A stretch of DNA of 6,947 bases, taken from positions 1 through 6,947 of the forward strand of contig JAFYOA010000102.1 in assembly GCA_017547865.1 (NCBI GenBank), in the 5' to 3' direction. The notes beneath the pieces were generated by a model. That model did not search any database and was not told where the DNA came from. It saw only the letters and a list, made by a program, of their open reading frames with translations. Below are positions 6,061-6,947 of this stretch, piece after piece. A program made the translations under genes and the position numbers. Each line of letters starts with the position of its first letter. Positions within the stretch are counted from its first letter, which is position 1. The DNA comes from Clostridia bacterium (GTDB taxonomy: Bacteria; Bacillota_A; Clostridia; Oscillospirales; Acutalibacteraceae).

Positions 6061-6095
6061 CAAAAAATTTTAAAAAAATTATGAAAAAGTTGCCG

Positions 6096-6123
6096 TTTCG
6101 TTCTTTTTTCGTGCTTATATAGT
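6096..6123 (+). promoter_or_regulatory. Promoter-like box, cassette copy 1
   Basis: TATAGT (6118-6123) matches the -10 consensus at five of six positions. The -35 is poor (TTTCGT, 6096-6101, 16 bases away), but the whole stretch from TTTCGTTC through TATATAGTG is conserved in copy 2, which argues for function. It may need an activator or an alternative sigma factor. Confidence 0.45.
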
Positions 6124-6142
6124 GGAGGCAAACAAGCCCCAC
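6122..6142 (+). promoter_or_regulatory. Conserved small hairpin, cassette copy 1
   Basis: GTGG (6122-6125) pairs with CCAC (6139-6142) and GGC (6127-6129) with GCC (6136-6138) around AAACAA, leaving A6126 bulged. In copy 2 (6272-6293) the left arm is rearranged to GTG plus GGGC with an AC bulge, yet still gives seven pairs with GCCC and CAC around GAACAA. Pairing is kept although the left arm changed. It may be an operator at the transcription start or a leader hairpin. Confidence 0.4.
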
Positions 6143-6165
6143 AAAACACAAGGAGGAACGAAACA

Positions 6166-6312
6166 GTGGGATTGAAAAAATACGCTGAAGGCAACCCAGA
6201 AATGCGGTTAAGCGAATTTTTTAATTTTTTTGCAAAACGTGTCACTTTCGTTCTTTTTTTGTGCTTATATAGTGACGGGCGAACAAGCCCCACAAAACAC
6301 AAGGAGGAATGA
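6166..6312 (+). pseudogene. 48-codon stub ORF, truncated relic of the downstream small gene
   Basis: It starts with GTG, nine bases after AGGAGG (6151-6156). The first residues, VGLKKYAEGN, match MGLAKYAEDN of the next gene; similarity then ends. The rest is translated from the AT-rich spacer and from the second promoter cassette, giving a hydrophobic stretch (FFNFFAKR, then FVLFLCLYS). The stop codon TGA (6310-6312) follows directly on the ribosome binding site of the next gene, four bases before its ATG. The simplest reading is that a tandem duplication lost most of its first gene. A translated leader peptide coupled to the next gene is the alternative. Confidence 0.45.
6246..6273 (+). promoter_or_regulatory. 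Promoter-like box, cassette copy 2
   Basis: TATAGT (6268-6273) lies in the same GTGCTTATATAGTG context as in copy 1, with TTTCGTTC 22 bases upstream and a longer T-run between. It should drive the two small genes at 6317-6903. The -35 is weak by sigma-A standards. Confidence 0.45.
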
Positions 6313-6340
6313 AACAATGGGATTGGCAAAATACGCCGAG
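6246..6340 (+). repeat. Tandem promoter-leader cassette, copy 2
   Basis: This is the second head-to-tail copy of the unit at 6095-6189. The AACAAGCCCCACAAAACACA part and the ribosome binding site are identical. The start is ATG instead of GTG, and GAATGAAAC (6307-6315) replaces GAACGAAAC, which turns one pair with the upstream TTTCGTTC into G-T. This copy leads into an apparently intact gene. Confidence 0.8.
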
Positions 6341-6517
6341 GACAACCGGGGAATTATGGAAGAAAGGTGGTATATGAAGAGCGAAACTTCGCCCTTTGGC
6401 ACACGGTACAATGACCCGTACTTAGCAGCAGCGTGGGAACGATTTTTAAATGGCGAAATTTATGCCGCACAAACCAAGACGGAAAACAAAGATACATTTT
6501 CTTCACACCGCAAATAA
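6317..6517 (+). CDS. Small hypothetical protein, 66 residues
   Basis: I do not recognise this protein. It is hydrophilic and mixed-charge, with an aromatic-rich middle (ERWYMKSE, then RYNDPYLAAAWERFLNGEIY) that would suit one or two short helices, and a polar tail rich in T, K and S. There is no signal peptide or membrane segment. AGGAGG (6302-6307) lies nine bases before the ATG. The same open frame extends upstream to 6230, but that extension lacks a ribosome binding site and runs through the promoter, so it is rejected. The next gene begins 14 bases after the stop, so the two are probably co-transcribed. A truncated copy of its beginning lies at 6166. Codon use is less GC-rich than in the genes at 426-6000, which hints at transfer. 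Confidence 0.7.
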   Translation: MGLAKYAEDNRGIMEERWYMKSETSPFGTRYNDPYLAAAWERFLNGEIYAAQTKTENKDTFSSHRK

Positions 6518-6531
6518 ACGGAGGAACAATT

Positions 6532-6903
6532 ATGGATTTTAACAATGAAACCGAGTTTATGGACATGATGGATGAAATCAGCGAGTGGTTGGAACTTCCA
6601 AAGATTTATCTTCCCAATGCCGACCGCATTCGACTGCTGCATACCGTACACAAAAAGCTGCAGGATCTGCTCGATGAAACTTACAGCGGCGGCACCGTTT
6701 CCATACAGCCCTGCCCTTTGGGCTCCGGCGATGTGATTATTTCTTTTGATGTCGGCGATCTGGTCGTTGACAACATACCGAATTTTTTTGAAGCAGTTCT
6801 ATATTTAGATAACTTCGAAATTACTTCCAACCCCGACGGAACCATTCACTTTGGTGGTGTACTGTCGGGGATATTTTTTGTGACACCGTTGCTCGCTGAT
6901 TGA
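6532..6903 (+). CDS. Small acidic hypothetical protein, 123 residues
   Basis: I do not recognise this protein. It is strongly acidic and lacks a signal peptide. The N-terminal 50 or so residues are likely helical (EFMDMMDEISEWLELPK, then RIRLLHTVHKKLQDLLDE). The C-terminal part looks like beta strands (VSIQPCPLG, DVIISFDVGDLVVDN, FEAVLYLDNFEI, GTIHFGGVLSGIFFV). Small acidic proteins with this look include immunity proteins, phage inhibitors and many uncharacterised accessory proteins; none can be claimed here. GGAGG (6520-6524), seven bases before the ATG, sets the start, in preference to the longer frame from 6433, which overlaps the previous gene. It is the second gene of the pair behind cassette copy 2. 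The 44 bases after the stop hold no clear terminator. Confidence 0.75.
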   Translation: MDFNNETEFMDMMDEISEWLELPKIYLPNADRIRLLHTVHKKLQDLLDETYSGGTVSIQPCPLGSGDVIISFDVGDLVVDNIPNFFEAVLYLDNFEITSNPDGTIHFGGVLSGIFFVTPLLAD

Positions 6904-6947
6904 CCCCGCAAATCACAAACAACTGTTGCTGAAATTATTATAAAAAA

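Larger units (their letters stand above)
6095..6189 (+). repeat. Tandem promoter-leader cassette, copy 1
   Basis: This segment recurs at 6246-6340 with a shift of 150-151 bases. It contains in order TTTCGTTC with a T-run, TGCTTATATAGTG, a small hairpin (6122-6142), CCCCACAAAACACAAGGAGG, and the first eight codons of a gene. Differences between the copies cluster just after the -10 box and in the coding part. Left arm GTTTCGTTC (6095-6103) is the exact complement of GAACGAAAC (6156-6164), which abuts the ribosome binding site. Confidence 0.8.

Noticed and set aside
5330..6073. Plus-strand 247-codon frame opposite spoVAD
   Set aside because: It is an antisense shadow of spoVAD, which has intact signature motifs and an RBS.
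6095..6340. Insertion sequence or MITE ends
   Set aside because: The GTTTCGTTC/GAACGAAAC inverted repeat flanks each promoter, but no transposase or target-site duplication is seen, and the copies are head-to-tail, fitting a local duplication better.

Overview
The window looks like chromosomal DNA of a spore-lineage Firmicute (Bacillota), most likely a gut Oscillospiraceae-type clostridium. This rests on the strong AGGAGG ribosome binding sites, GC-rich codon use (many GCC, CTG and CGC codons), a SpoVAD gene behind a sigma-G/F-like promoter, and hairpin-rich intergenic DNA. No rRNA, tRNA, insertion sequence, attachment site or CRISPR array is visible.

Positions 1-413 hold no convincing gene. 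They contain a strong terminator serving something upstream of the window, followed by a dense series of hairpins that looks like intergenic palindromic repeats. Positions 426-3054 carry two minus-strand genes: a uroporphyrinogen-decarboxylase (UroD/MtaA) superfamily protein and, after a terminator, a two-domain protein with a glycosidase-type beta-propeller. Each has its own promoter, and the two -35 regions carry nearly the same TTGC...GCAA site. A divergent plus-strand gene (3278-4813) encodes an ADP-ribosylglycohydrolase-fold protein with a C-terminal beta-sandwich domain, ending in a clear terminator. None of the three has a signal peptide, so all should act in the cytoplasm. Together they look like a small catabolic locus for an imported glycoside or related compound; the substrate cannot be read from the sequence.

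Positions 4984-6000 (minus) hold an intact, solitary spoVAD, with none of the other spoVA genes beside it. Upstream of it, on the plus strand, the DNA becomes more AT-rich and contains two head-to-tail copies of a cassette of about 95 bp (promoter-like box, small hairpin, ribosome binding site and first codons of a gene). The first copy drives only a 48-codon stub, apparently a truncated relic. The second drives a 66-codon gene, followed 14 bp later by an unrecognised 123-codon acidic protein. This last part is the most plausible accessory or mobile-derived segment.

The points most worth a second look are the duplicated promoter-leader cassette with its conserved hairpin, the shared operator-like site upstream of the uroD-like and propeller genes, and the unusual active-site motifs of the UroD-like and ADP-ribosylglycohydrolase-like proteins. 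I did not find a clear-cut new defence or mobile system.
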